64,000 bases of DNA from Embiotoca jacksoni (Eukaryota > Chordata > Actinopteri > Embiotocidae), in NCBI GenBank assembly GCA_022577435.1, contig JAKOON010000052.1:2255097-2319096 (forward strand), in the 5' to 3' direction. Position 1 is the stretch's first letter. Each line of letters opens with the position of its first letter. The notes below the pieces were generated by a model. It had not been told where the DNA came from, did no database searches, and worked only from the letters and a program-made list of their open reading frames with translations. The position numbers and the translations under genes were made by a program. This document shows, piece after piece, positions 24,028 to 36,597 of the stretch.

Positions 24028-27000
24028 TCAGTTTGGGGGCGGGGCATCATCCTCCAGAGCGTCGGAGATCGTGACGCAAAGCTGCGAGAACGACGGACGC
24101 TCCTCCGGTCTCTGAAGACAGACAGAAGACACGGGTCAGTACCGAAGAGGTGAAGGAGGAGCTAACTGCCATAAACTGGACCAACAGCTGGTCGACAGAT
24201 GTTTTTCTTCTCACCTCGTGCCAACACAGCTGCATGATGTCATAGATGGTGGGCGAGGCCATTTTGGGCCTGTACAGGCGGTGACCCTGGGTTATCAAGG
24301 TAACCACCTCGTGATTGGGACTCTGTTCAAACGGCATCTGACCCTGTGTGAAAACCTCCCACATCAGCACACCTGGATACACAAACACAAGCAGGTGAAA
24401 CTTCTTGTTCACGCATTTTTCTGCCAGAAAGGAAACACACAATAAAGGCACTGAAGTTGTGTTCCTGTTCAGTTGAGGCAAACAGAGATGAGATGTTTAT
24501 ACTCGATTATGCTTTTGTGCTTTGACACACAAAAAAAAAAAAGACCCGCTGGTTTCATCAAGGCTGAAAATGGTCGTTAAAAATCTTCTTTCGTCCCAAA
24601 AAACAGCATTAAAGTAAGTTTCCAAAAATAAAACACAAGTATTATAGCGTCATTCTCCAGATAAAATCTGCTTTTTTGCTGAAAAATCGGAGGCCTAAAA
24701 ACTGAAGTTTGTAATTCATGAACCGCTAAAACAGAAAGGTAACCAGTAATTAAAGGAGTGCTCACCGAAGGACCAAACATCCGACTTGCTGCTGTGTTTG
24801 CAGAAGTTAAAGACTTCCGGAGGAGACCACTTGACGGGAAACTTGGCGCCTGAAGAACTGGTGTACTGGTCGTCCAACACGTATCTACGTAAACAGCATT
24901 TAAATGTTCAGACTGTCGGGTTTCTACCTGCCGACTCGTTCAAATTGAAGACGGCCGATAACCGTGTCGTGGAGTCGTACCTGGCCATGCCGAAGTCTGA
25001 CACCTTCACCACCAGGGCGTCGTTCACCAGACAGTTTCTGGCAGCCTTCGTCACACAGGCGGAGGGAAGAAATTCATGAAAAACAGACAAATATTTTGCG
25101 TCTCAACTGGCAGATTTTTGGCGTAAACGCGGAGGATCGAGCTCGTGGTTACCAGATCTCTGTGGATGAAGCCGTTGGCCTCCAGGTGCTCCATGCCCTC
25201 GCTGACGTCCAGGCAGATGCTGAGCGAGGACCCCAGGCTGAAGCTGCCTCGCTGCTGCCTGAGGAAGTTCAGCAGGCAGCCGTGCTCCATGAACTCGGTG
25301 ACGATGTAGATGGGCTGATGCTGGCTGCACACCCCGTACAGCTGCACCAGTTTCGGGTGGGACAGTTTCCTGAAGAGGAAACACAGATCGGGCTGAAATG
25401 GAAAGTGTTTTAAAGACGGAGAAAAGTAGACATTTTGAATATTTGTGGGTCAAAGCTTCGTCATTATCATTATAGCAGCTTGTAATTTGCTGCCATATGT
25501 TGGGAAAATGTGGTTTTATGGTTGGTGTTGTCGTTGCAGTACTTGGTTGCCTCCACTAGAGGGAGGCAGAGGTCCAAGCTGACTGCCTTCTTTTTTTTAG
25601 AGTCTTTATTCATCATTTCCTAATTATGGGTCGAAGCACCGACGGTAGTGGAACTCTGTTGTTTTTGGTCGGATTTTTATTATTCTTATTATTAGTATTA
25701 CTATTCTGTCCAAACAAACAGTTGTGGAGCCTGAAACCGTGGGCTGTGTAAAAGTGAAATTTGAATGGAAAATAATGAGCCCCGACAGTTCTTTTCTGAA
25801 AAGAACTGACACATGTCAGCCATGAGGGGGAGCTATAATAACATATTTTTTTTTAATCTTCTTTCACTTTATTTTCTCTAACAGCAGAATGAACTATGTC
25901 TCTTTTTTAATGACCCACTTACATCATGACCTTGGCCTCCTCGATGAAGTCCTCCTCGTACATGGCCCCCTCCCTGATGGCCTTGATGGCCACTTTGTGC
26001 TGAGCCCTCCACTTGCCGAGTCTCACCACACCAAAGTAGCCGCTGCCCAGCTCCTTCATGAAGGTCAGCTCACTGGGGTTGATCTCCCACTTTTCTGGAG
26101 GGGAAAGATTTGAGAGGTAAGACCGGCAAGTTGTTTCAGGAAAAAACCCAGCGTGAAGACTGTGGAATATAGATCTGCTTAGTGCATATGAGGGCTCATA
26201 TGTTGTACACTAATACAATATAATTTGGGTTGTCTTCCACCTAAAAGTCATGTGTATTGATGTATTCTTTGTTGGTTGGTGGAGGTGGGGGTTGTCTTCC
26301 TTCACCCCCTGGAGTCCTCCAGACAGCCATCTGATAATGCCTCAAAGAACAACAGTATGTGACCCCACAGGTTGCAGACCTCCTACGGTGACCTTTTGGT
26401 TTGGCCAAGCAGTATCACTCACATTTACATACACAGCCTTTTGTCTACACCTTAAGATTGGTAGTGATGGTACGACCTATATGTAAGTAATATGATATGA
26501 TATATATATATATATGTGTTGTATTGTTGTAAACATATCCTAGCACAGAAGCACAAAATACATACTGACTGTAAGCATTGTAGAACACATTGCTTATGCA
26601 GGAACTTATCACGTTGGGGTCACAGTAGGGTGCAACTCACTATCAGATCAAAAGGGGGATGTGGTTCAAACGGAGGACAGTGGAAAAGTACTGAGACAAA
26701 CATACTATGCAAATGTTCCCGCCTCACTGTAGGTAACACCTCTTCCTATAGTATAAGTGTATGTGCCGGAAAGGGGGAAGTCAGAATCCAACAAAGAGAT
26801 GTTTGTTGATGTTGGGCTCTCCAAGATATCTTGTAAACTACGCTTAATAAAAATCAACTAAGACCGGTAAATGCCTAAAGACTGCTTCTATCAACGGACT
26901 CGGGGAAAACAATTGGGGACAACAATTTGAGATACAACAAGACTCACCGTAGCTGAAGCCAGCGGTGGACGGAACCGACTTGTCTTGTTTCCCAAAGGGA

Positions 27001-30000
27001 TATCTCAACCTGGCGACAAGACCTGAGACAGACGAGAGAAGACAACCAAGATGCATAAATGTGAACTTTTAGAAGCGTTTCATGAGCCTGGAAAATCATG
27101 GCAACATCTCTTCAGTAATTTTATATTAGCAGTTTCACACGTAGCTCAACTGATAATTTTGGTGTTGTTTTTTTGGGGGTTTCCAACTTGCAACTCTACC
27201 GCTCAGTGTTTGCAGATGAGAAGAAGAAACCCTGGAAAGTCTCTGCACACACTCCATTTCAGCCACCAGGAAAAACCAAGCAAGGTGGCGGACCTCGTTT
27301 TGTTTAGCTGTAAACTTTTTGCAAATATACAATACAAATTCTTTCTTCTTTGACCGACTAGAAGATGCACCAAAAGGCAATCAATAATGGCCACTATTTA
27401 ATATTAAGTACATGTATGAGGCTTCTTGGCCGTGTGATGGCAGGTGTGTCGTTTACCTGCTGCGTTGTGTTTGTGGTACTCGATCAGGTCGGGGATGGAG
27501 CTGAACAGGTGTTTCTCAGCCAGGTAGAACTGCTTGGGCGAGCCTTGTGTCTCCTTGATGTGGTAATGTTTTATAGCTGCACCTCCCTCCCTACAAACAC
27601 AACAACATACCAACACTGCAGCTCACATCCAGCTAGTAACGGCTGTTTAATCCCCTCTGGTCTGAAATCTCTCGGTGCCTCTTCCCTCTGCTGAGTCCCA
27701 CTGCCTGGTGTCCTGATGATTTTCTTTATGCTCCAGGAACCCATTCAATTTCATTTATTTCTGAATCCTGGTCTCAACAAAGTCTAAAACCAGTTCAAAA
27801 CAATGTATAAAACTAGGCTAGAATCAAGGCCAGATCTGTCTAAAAACCAAGTCCAAAGACCAGTCCTAAATCAAGTCTAAAACCAAGCACATGAACACAT
27901 CCAAGAGAAGTCTAAAACCAGTCTAAAACTGAGGCCAAATCAGTTAAAACCAGGTCCAAAGTCCAATTTAAAAGAAAGTCTACAGCCAAAGTTAAACTAG
28001 TCCAAAACCGATCCCCGGTCTTAACATGGTGGAGCCAGTCTGGGCCGGCATGATGACAATCACGCTCCCTTCGACGAGTGCAGCATTACCCTGCGACAGA
28101 CTTGGCGTAGAGAGAGACGGTGTAGGTCCCTGGGGTGCTGGAGTCTCTGACGATGAAAGCTCCTTCTTTGTCCTGCAGGGGGCGACACCAAGACAAACAG
28201 AAGGCTGAAAACCAGGTCGTTTCCAAAAAAGTTGGGGCGCTGTGTAAAACGAAACTAAAAACAGAATCCAACGATTTACAAATCACATGAACACAAAGTG
28301 AATTGAAAATAGACCAAAGAGAACATATGATTGATTTATGAAAAATATACGCTCACTTTAAATTTAAAGACGGACTTAAAGAAGCTAAAACCATTGAAAA
28401 TGGAAGGAAACATTAAGGAAAAATGACATAATGAAGGAAACAAGAAAAAAATTATGAAGACAAGCGTCAAAGAGGAGAGACTGACCTCCTTCCTCAGCAG
28501 CTCCTCGGCCTTGTTCCTGTTGACTTGTTTACTGTACCAACTACAACAAACAAACAAATAAACAAACATCCCCACCACACCAGACTTTCTGAAGTCCTCT
28601 GACAGCTTTATAAGCTGGCTGAATTCAAATGTTCGGTGTGAAACAGACTGTTGTAGATCGTCATACTTCAAAAATAAAAGCTACAAGTCTCCAACACGAT
28701 TGACATCTTTTATCTTCTACGAGTAGGAATCAATTCCCAAATGCCCCCCCCCCCAAAAAAAAAAAAAAAATCTGTTTTGGTTTTTACCTGCTGGGCTACT
28801 GTAGAAACATGGTTTCAGAACATGCTCCATAGAAGAGGACCCGCTCCCTCTGTAGATATGAAACATTCATTCTGGGGCAACGGAACAAAAGGCTTCTGAG
28901 TTTCAGGTGATTTTACACTAATGAAGACATAATTATTGATATTGGATTTTCATTTCTGGCCAAAGACTTTCGTAAATCCCCAAAAACTGGACCTTTAAGT
29001 CTGAAGAAATTGTACTGGTGTCCTGGCAGACTGGATGAATGGTGGGTTTGGCCAGCGTTCTTTGCTGCAGGCCTTCATTGGTACGTGTTGGTTGAGTCAA
29101 CAACAAGTCCAGACATTTGGATTCAGCCAGCATCAAAGTGCCACATCAACGTGTAACTTTACACAAACAAATGATTGACAGACTCACGGGAACTGAACCA
29201 GGTTTCCGGATTTCTTCTCGGTTACATAGGTACTGGGGATGTAGCCCTCCTCGCTGCGACACACAAACCGATCACCGCAACAAACACACAAAAGGAAGTC
29301 AGCGAGGACGTCGAAACACTGAAAAAACAACAGTTCTGCTGCTACTCGAATACCAAACGGGCTGAAAACGATCAACGCTGGGAAACCATCAATAAATCAA
29401 GGAGGAGCTGCAACATTTAACCAAACAATCAGACTTGATTCACAAGTCTACAATCTTTAACAGCCAGTACATTACTTTTTGCAATTAATACCACTTGATG
29501 TATAGAGATGAATACCAGTCATACACAAGTCTTCTCTCATGTAAAAATAAGACGTACGGTGAGAAAAGACGTCCAAAAAAAGCTTCGATCTCTCCTTTGA
29601 GTCCCGTCGGTCCGTTTTCAAGCACATCATTGTATGTAAAAGTGGACGTAGTGTCCAGGTGTGTTAAACACTTCTGGTCTGAAGGTGCAATACCACCAAG
29701 GGCCATTAGGAGCTGGCTCAAAAAAACCTCAAAGAAAATCAGAGATCTGGTGGTCCTTCTGAAAAAAATGATTTATTGTGGTGTGGTATGATTGACAGGC
29801 CCTGGGTGCAGTCAGGGTTACGGTATAAGTGGGTGGGGCTTAGTGCCCTTGGAGGCGAGTTGCCGCCTGGTCTGACTGTTTTCAAACTCTCCTTAAACAC
29901 GTAAAGATGAACTCAGTACGACTTGGTTTTCTGGTTCGCTTCTCCATCTCGTAAAAAAGCAACACAATGCGATTTATTTTTTTCATTGGAAAACAAAATA

Positions 30001-30399
30001 TCAAACAAATATCTTTTACATAAAACCTCAGGTGACGACAAGCTAAACTGTTTTCCACGATAAAAACCTTAATTAATATTTAGTATTTAAATATCGCCGT
30101 GTCGTCACCACCTTCCCGACACTCACCCGTACTTGTTGCACGCCTTGAACCAGTTGACGTCGCACTTCTCCAGGATGATGTACTCTTCTCCTTTTACCAG
30201 ACTCAGGTCGTGCGGCTCGACGGCCGGAAAGTCGTACAGAGCCACCACCACCCCCCCCTCCTCATCCTCCTCATCATCTTCCTCCTCCTCATCATCATCC
30301 CCATCGTCGGGGGCGGGAGGAAGGGGCCGACGCTGCAGGAGCAGGAACGATGAAATGCTGGTAGGTTTTTGACCGTGGTCGATGTACGTTACTCATAAA

Positions 30400-30456
<57 letters not shown>

Positions 30457-33400
30457 TGTTCATGGTTACCCTCCCATCTCGAGGTTCCTCTCCAGGAATC
30501 GGGGGTAAAGGTTTCCTGGTAACTAGAAAAGAGGAACAGAAAACAGCAAATTGAGCATAAAGTTTGGATGTTTTCTCTTCTTTTTTACCGTCTTGATCTC
30601 TAACTGCTGATCGTTTCAGGGCGTCGTTGATCTCGAACTGAACTTTGAATGAGTGTGCCGTAACGCCCGCAATTTAAAGTTATAAGTGTGATTTCCTTTT
30701 TATGTTTTACACTTGGCTAAGCAAGCGCTTCAGATCCTACACTGCAAAAAATTACACTGACAAATGTCATAATTTTACTGTGTGAGGATCATCTGCAACT
30801 TCATATTACTTCTGTCTACAGGTACGTCTACTGAAGCTCTACTTATTGCAGTGATCTGAGGCCCTTTACAAAGTTATATTTGAGTTTATGGTTTCGTTAT
30901 CGTAATCTTAGTTTTTACTCCACTACATATTCATATAATTACAACCCCATTTCCCAAAAAGTTGGGACGCAGTGTAACGTGTGAACAAAAACAGAATGTG
31001 ATGCTTCGCAAATCACATAAACCCATATCGAATTGAAAATAGAAGACAAAAACATATCAAATGTTAAAACTGAGAAATTGTATTATTTTAGGATAAATAT
31101 ATGCTCACTTTGAATTCAATGCCAGCAGCACATTTCAAAGAAGTTGGAAAGGATAAAAAAAAAAAAAAAAAGGACTGGAAAAGTTGTGTAACACTAAAAG
31201 GCCCCTCGGGTAGCACTTCATTAAAAACAGACACAAATCTGCAGTGGAAATCACTGCATGGGCTCAGGAACACCTCTGAAAAACTTGTTATTGAACGCCG
31301 TTGGTTGCTGCATCCACAAATGCAGGCTCAATAATCACATTCTGTTGATATTTACATTTTACACAGCATCGCAACTTTTTCGGAAACGGTGTTGTAGTTG
31401 CACTTAAAGCATACTTTAGTTAATTATTGGTGCACTGCTGCTTTAACTCTACACATGTACACAAACTATTTATGCTTCAGCGCTGCCTGGAACATTAAAA
31501 TGCTGTTTAAATGTAATTCAATTTACAATCGTCTCTTACTGTCTCCGAACAGGTTGTACTCCTCGCAGCCCAGGGCCTGTTTTTCTACCTGGCGACAGCA
31601 GAGCCACGCCCCCTCCTGCCAGAACTGGGGATGAAACTTCAACGAGATCACCAGGTTGTCTCTGATCTCTGGATACAAACACACACACAAAGGTCATCAA
31701 TGTAACATAAAAAGCTCTGATCTTTGCTCACGTGCAGCCTCTTCTTGAGTTTTTACTTTAGGTTAGCTGAGAACATTTTTTTTTCCTTGACCCAAGTAAA
31801 TAATCTTCCTTTGTGAGGCTCAAAGGAACAAAAGCTGTATTTATTTCCATGTCAAGACTACATAAAAGAATACGACATGAAAGCTCCCAAGAAGTGAGGA
31901 CAAAATATATTGATCGCCCCCTGGTGGCTGGTTGGAGCATGGGTCATAAGCCCCGCCCCTTCGATGTTAGCGGGCGGGACATGAACCCAACTAAACTTCT
32001 AAAAAGTGAGTGGTAACTGAATAAATGGGGGCATCAGACGCCTCTGACGTCAGAGCAACACCTCACTCTGTTTCACTTTTCTGACCACAATGTTGTGAAA
32101 TGTGTCAGAGGAAACACGGGGCTGCTGGAAATTTGGACCATGTGTGGTGAAAAAAGGTTCAGACGTGCGGTTCAAAGTGTGAAAACCTTTTTGCAGCACT
32201 TGAGATAGAAAAAAAACGAGAGGAAATCTGTCACACTTCCACTTGAAAAGACACTGACCCTCTTTGAGGCTCTGGACCCAAAGACTCCTGCTGTCGTGAC
32301 TCGGAGTGAAAACGTAGAGCGTGTTGGTGTTGTACACCACCTGGACACAAACACGCAGGGAAATGGTCAGTTTCTTTTGGTTTCCAATTTAAAACAAAAC
32401 CCAAACTAGTTAGATAACAATAAGGAGGAGTGACTTCAGCTAACAACACCAGAATAACTTGATGCCAACCCCTTGTGGCAGCCGGTGGTATTGCAGTTTA
32501 AGGTACTTCCTCATTTGGGCAAATTGTTCATACTCGAAAGCTACGTCCACTTTTATTTACAGTCTGCGGAGCAAAAACGAAGCCAAGGACCAATCACGAG
32601 CCTCGTCTTCTTCGCTCGGTGTAAATCGTGCTGTTACACGAACATCAGCGTCGCCGAGATCCCGCGTACGTTATAATCCTTATAATGCTTCACCACAACA
32701 CAGAGAGCAGTTTCATTTCACAGATATTATTTGTTTGTGTATTTGTACCTGGAAGGGGTATTTGTTCTGGCAGGGGATGATGTATCCTCCGCTTTTCACG
32801 ATCTCCACACATCTGATGTGGCTCAGTTCGATCGAGCCCCTCCTGAACTTCTTCTGTCGTTGGAAACAACAAGTCAACAGCAGTTTCTTTTCTTCTTTGC
32901 TATTTCTGAGATGTGACATCAGCTGTTGATGTCCACACTGAGACCTTTGGCTTCCTGCTGTGTTGTGGCGTCACATGTTGTTTCCTCAACTTAATAAACT
33001 CCTTTGATCTCTTCTAAAACTTACAAATAACACATTATATTTTAAATCTGTATATAATCTAAGTATAAAAACAAGTAGTTGTGGTTTTATTGTAGTTATA
33101 TGTGGTTAGCATTTTTTTGCTAGCTTTAGCTAACTGGCTGCTAACTGCTGCTTCATATTTAGCAAACAGGCGAGTATCCCAACATGTCAAACTATTTCTT
33201 TAAGAAATAATGTTTAAAAACGTCATGTATGTTAAGGTGTACCATCTTTCTGCAGATAATATGTGTGGCAAGTATTTATTTAGTAAAAAGAATAATTGCT
33301 GAACAGAGGAGTCAATAAAAACATAAACATAAACAAAGTAATAAATAAAGTAAGAACTGGACCTCTGCCCGTCCATCGTAGTAGGTCAGCCTGCTCTTGG

Positions 33401-33500
33401 TGAGGACGAACAGTCGCTCCTTGTAGTTCAGAGGGGAGGTCCTCCTCTTCTGCTGGGAACGCTTGATCAGCATCTCCTCCAATAGCAGCTCGGCACTCAT
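24028..33500 (-). CDS. tec: Tyrosine-protein kinase Tec
   Basis: Sixteen coding exons on the minus strand: 33363-33500, 32749-32853, 32259-32340, 31540-31668, 30470-30522, 30127-30332, 29188-29253, 28486-28540, 28090-28172, 27457-27590, 26948-27022, 25923-26094, 25153-25369, 24981-25045, 24766-24884, 24215-24372, with a last exon at 24028-24111. The total is 1941 nt, 646 residues (human TEC 631). Domains in order: PH (LIKRSQQKRRTSPLNYKERL, VEIVKSGGYIIPCQNKYPF), Btk-type zinc motif (FHPQFW...WLCCRQ...GC), proline-rich segments (KPLPPIP, RRPLPPAP), SH3 (VVVALYDF...WF), SH2 (AFIVRDSSTPGTYTVSLY, KHYHIKET) and kinase (GSGYFG loop, VAIK lysine, IVTEFMEHGCLLNFL hinge, HRDLAARN, SDFGMARY, activation Tyr in DDQYTSSSG). 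It is a cytoplasmic kinase recruited by PIP3 downstream of immune receptors. TEC fits better than ITK or BTK by the SH2 and kinase sequence. Confidence 0.93.
27770..28015. repeat. Degenerate tandem repeat in a tec intron
   Basis: Loose repeats of GTCTAAAACCA and related words (GTCCAAA, GTCTAAAACC), about 20 in 245 bp. Confidence 0.65.
28221..28440 (+). mobile_element. Partial copy of the inverted-repeat element
   Basis: Starts with TTCCAAAAAAGTTGGGGCGC followed by CAGAATCCA and CAAATCACATGAAC, then ATATACGCTCACTTTAAATT. These match in order the left half of the element at 30941-31395. The other half is missing. Confidence 0.6.
29480..29850 (+). mobile_element. SINE/MITE-like dispersed repeat, copy 2
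   Basis: Contains GGTGCAATACCACCAAGGGCC near 29684 and ATTGACAGGCCCTGGGTGCAG, TATAAGTGGGTGGGGC near 29790-29840. The last blocks match copy 5 at about 40369-40420. It lies in a tec intron. Confidence 0.5.
30402..30454. repeat. (GT)n microsatellite next to a tec donor site
   Basis: On the minus (transcribed) strand this is a CA repeat starting about 15 bases after the donor of the 53-nt tec exon 30470-30522. Confidence 0.95.
30941..31395. mobile_element. 455-bp non-autonomous element with inverted ends
   Basis: The left end ACAACCCCATTTCCCAAAAA GTTGGGACGC pairs with the reverse complement of the right end (ACAACACCGTTTCCGAAAAA GTTGCGATGC). The termini are therefore imperfect inverted repeats of about 40 bp. 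The interior is non-coding and contains CTGCAGTGGAAATCACTGCA. This is a MITE-type DNA transposon. The superfamily was not assigned because the target duplication could not be fixed. Confidence 0.75.
32410..32660 (-). mobile_element. SINE/MITE-like dispersed repeat, copy 3 (reverse)
   Basis: AGGAGGAGTGACTTCAGC, CTTGTGGCAGCCGGTGGTAT and GCTACGTCCACTTTTATTTAC align with copy 1 at 7105-7250 in the same orientation. It lies in a tec intron. Confidence 0.5.
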
Positions 33501-33589
33501 CCTGGCCCCGCCCACACCCTCAGCGCGTTGCTTTAATATAAACTATATCAAGTACAACAAATAGACTTTATAGAAAAGGGTTGGTCTGA

Positions 33590-33790
33590 AAAGTGAAGTC
33601 AATGCAAACGTGCCTTTAAGTGCAATACCACCGAGGGCCACTAGAGGTTGGCTCCATAGACTCCCATTCAACTTCTCATTAAATACAAAGTGAATTCATT
33701 TCTTACACAAGTCATCAAAAAGCGGGAGGCTATGTTTGGGGGGGGGGGCGTGTCTGTTTGATTATCTTGTCTTAATTCAACTAAATACAA
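33590..33790 (+). mobile_element. SINE/MITE-like dispersed repeat, copy 4
   Basis: GTGCAATACCACCGAGGGCC, TAGAGGTTGGCTCCATAGAC, CCCATTCAACTTCTC, then a G run and GCGTGTCTGTTTGATT. It lies just upstream of the tec start codon. Confidence 0.55.
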
Positions 33791-34307
33791 ATTTAAAAAA
33801 CGATTCCTTCCTGGGTAGCTTTGGTTTTAAATGGTCCGCATTTTAACGTGGTGGCCATGTTTCCGACAGCACTTGAATGCAGCAGGACGAAGGGAAAATG
33901 AGACGCGCACTCCGTCCACCTGCTCCAGGTGGTTTAGTTTGATTTCAAATGATTAAAAACACGACTCCAACTAATGAATCACTCATTTAATACAGAATAA
34001 TCACAATAACGAGCCAACATTTAGCGTGATTATAAAACTGAACGAGCTTGATTGTGCTTCATTTCGCTGTCACGTGACTATGAAACACATTCTTGTAATA
34101 TTTATTCAACAACTAAAGAGTTTTCTAAGTTGTCATGCATTTCCAAAGCCGAGCTGCAGGTCTGAAATCAGACTGCTGCTGCGCGGGTTGGTTCACTGAC
34201 AGACTCAAACTTTTGCGCAACAACCTTTCAGTTTATAAAAAAAAACCAAAAACGTTTCTTAAAACCTGACGTGGCTTGAAACAGAAATCTGAAGAGTCTC
34301 TTTTTAC

Positions 34308-34375
34308 CTTCGCGCCTCATTGTCCGGTTTCTTCTTCAGCTCTCCGGTGCGCGTTTGTCTCCCATGTCGCTGAGA
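34308..34375 (-). other. Possible non-coding first exon of tec
   Basis: On the minus strand a GC-richer stretch ends in GCGCGAAG followed by a good donor, GTAAAAAGAG, 800 bp upstream of the tec start codon. There is no protein evidence, and the 5' end is arbitrary. Confidence 0.25.
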
Positions 34376-34430
34376 ATAAGAGGACCAGGATTCAGGAAAT
34401 GAAGAGAGGGAGGCGGACACACTCTGTGTC

Positions 34431-34540
34431 ACACACACACACCTACACACACACATGTACTCACACACACCTACACACACACGTACTCACACACACACAC
34501 ACACACACACCTACACACACACCTACACACACACCTACAC
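34431..34540. repeat. CA-rich repeat with CACCTACACA units
   Basis: CA dinucleotides interrupted regularly by CCTACA and GTACTCA blocks. Confidence 0.85.
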
Positions 34541-34714
34541 ACTTCCTGCGCTACCCGCAAAGTGTGCGTGCGTCAAAGAGATCAGCGGTGTGTGAAATCA
34601 TATGAATAGTCAAATTGCTGAGTGGAAAATGATCAATATCTGCTGCTGCTGCGAAGTGAAACTGATCCGGATTTTCTTTAAAAAAACAAATATAATTTTT
34701 TTTAGGACATTTAC

Positions 34715-35215
34715 ATACAGCGTGGACACTTTTAGAAAGTGTCGAGATTTTTGGAGAGAGTTGTTGACATTCAGGACAGAGGGAAGACAATTTGGAAAGG
34801 TGCCTTGAAGAGTGAGGCCATGAGGATATTTTGCAGAGTAGGCATATTTTGGGAAAGTGTGGACATGCAGCAACATTTTTTTAAACAGTTTTAGAAACTA
34901 AGAAGTTCCTGAAAAGTGAGAATGATTGAAAACATTTTTGAAGTCAATATTTTTGAAAAAAAAATTTAAAAGTACATTTTAAGAAAATGACTGCTGTTGT
35001 AAAAGGGGGGCGATTTGGGGAAAGTCCTGGAAGTTTTTGGAAAATAAGGATGGTAAAAAAAACATTTTTGGACCACACACAAGTTAAACTAATGACATTT
35101 GTTGTAACGTGGCGACAATTTAAAAAAATAAGTACACATTTGAGAAGCTGTGGTACATTTAAAAAACAAGGACAGTTTCAAAAAGTGAGTTTGAAACATT
35201 GAGACATTTTGGAGA
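34715..35215. repeat. Degenerate repeat of TTTTGGAAAGTG-like words
   Basis: Words such as ACATTTTTGGA, TTTGGAAAGGTG, TTTTGGGAAAGTGTGGACAT and TTTTGGAAAATAAGGA recur every 25 to 40 bp. It looks like an old, eroded minisatellite in the space between tec and txk. Confidence 0.45.
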
Positions 35216-36129
35216 AAACAAATGTCATACACAGAAACACTCCAGGATTAGTCTCCCCCCCTCCCCCCACAAAAATGAAATTTTTCGCAATTAAAAAAAT
35301 ATAAAATTTCATATAACTTTCTGACCATTATTATTACAAAACATATGTAAGATGTTCCCAAAATTTGGAAAAGCAAGAGCAAGTAATTGATAAACAACAG
35401 AAAGACAAAACTTTTTCTTTAAAGCCTCTGTGATTTTACATTCTTTCTGTGTAGGCGGTGCCTGAAACAGCTTTATAATAGTTGGGAAAACCCTGCTAAT
35501 CCGTGAGCAGAGGACAAACAGCCGGAGCAGTTGGGGTTTAGGTGTCTTGCTCATTAGCACTTCAGCCACTGAGTTCATATGAAACTTTAAGGTTTAATCA
35601 TCAACACCTGACTGGTAAATAAATACACTGCTGGACTGTAGCTAAATATTTTCCAGCACCACACACCTGCAGTTTCACCTGTCTCAGCCCAAACCAGCTG
35701 TTGGCAGCTGGTTTCAGTTCTTTTCAGGGAGAATCAGCTCGTAGAGACTTGAAACTTCCTGTGAGTACAGTTCATCACAGGCTTCTTTCTTTTTTTTTTT
35801 TTACCACCACTGTTATTATTAGAAGCGGTAGCAGCAAATGATTGACAGGTAATAAAGAAAGGATTGTTTAGAAAATGCTGCCAGTTCATTCTTGTTGTGT
35901 TGGATGTTATGGTTCAGTGAAAGTTCAAAGAGAGTCATGATTATTCTCACAAAGATTTAAAAAATCTGGCAACGTATCGCAGGTCAAACATTGAATGAAT
36001 GTATCATTAATGAGAACTTTGAAAGAGTGCTTCGGAGGAGACACTAACCTCCATGAGGAAGTATTCAGAGTCGTCTCTTCATCATCATCATCACTGAGTT
36101 CAACACGTTAACGAGACCGCTGGTACGTG

Positions 36130-36300
36130 AACGTTAGTGATTTCAACCACGGACCTGAAACTGGAGCAGAGAAACATTCGGTTTTGGGTCCAATTTTAAA
36201 ATCTTCAACATACAGCACACAACTGTTCCTGAGCCCATGCAGTGATTTCCACTACAGAGTTACGGTTGTTCTTAAAGCAGCGCTGCCTGAATCTTGTATT
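36130..36300 (-). mobile_element. Fragment of the inverted-repeat element family
   Basis: Contains GAGCCCATGCAGTGATTTCC, the reverse complement of the interior of the element at 30941-31395. A further fragment with GTAGTGGAAATCACTGCAT is in txk intron 1 near 38985. Confidence 0.5.
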
Positions 36301-36354
36301 TGTATATTATATATATAGATATATACTGTACTGTATATATATATATGTTGACTG

Positions 36355-36597
36355 TTTCTTGGTTTGTTGTATATAATATATATAGATATATAATGTACTG
36401 TATATACTGTGCATTTTATATTTTATATTTATATTTTTTACTGCTATTTTATTTTATTGCTTTTCTATTATTATATTATTCTATTCTATTCTATTATTAT
36501 TTTATTCTATTGTTTCTATTATTGTCTTATTGCTTCTGTATGTATGCTGCTGTAGCGAAAAAATTTCCCCTCTGGGATTAATAAAGTAAATACCTAC
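36355..36597 (+). mobile_element. L2-like LINE 3' tail, copy B
   Basis: Same order of blocks as the copy at 22890-23066 (GTTTCTTGG, TATATA, ACTGTGCATTTTATATT, GTATGCTGCTGTAGC, TTTCCCCTCTGGGATTAATAAAGTAAA) and ends in tandem TACCTACC units. Confidence 0.7.
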
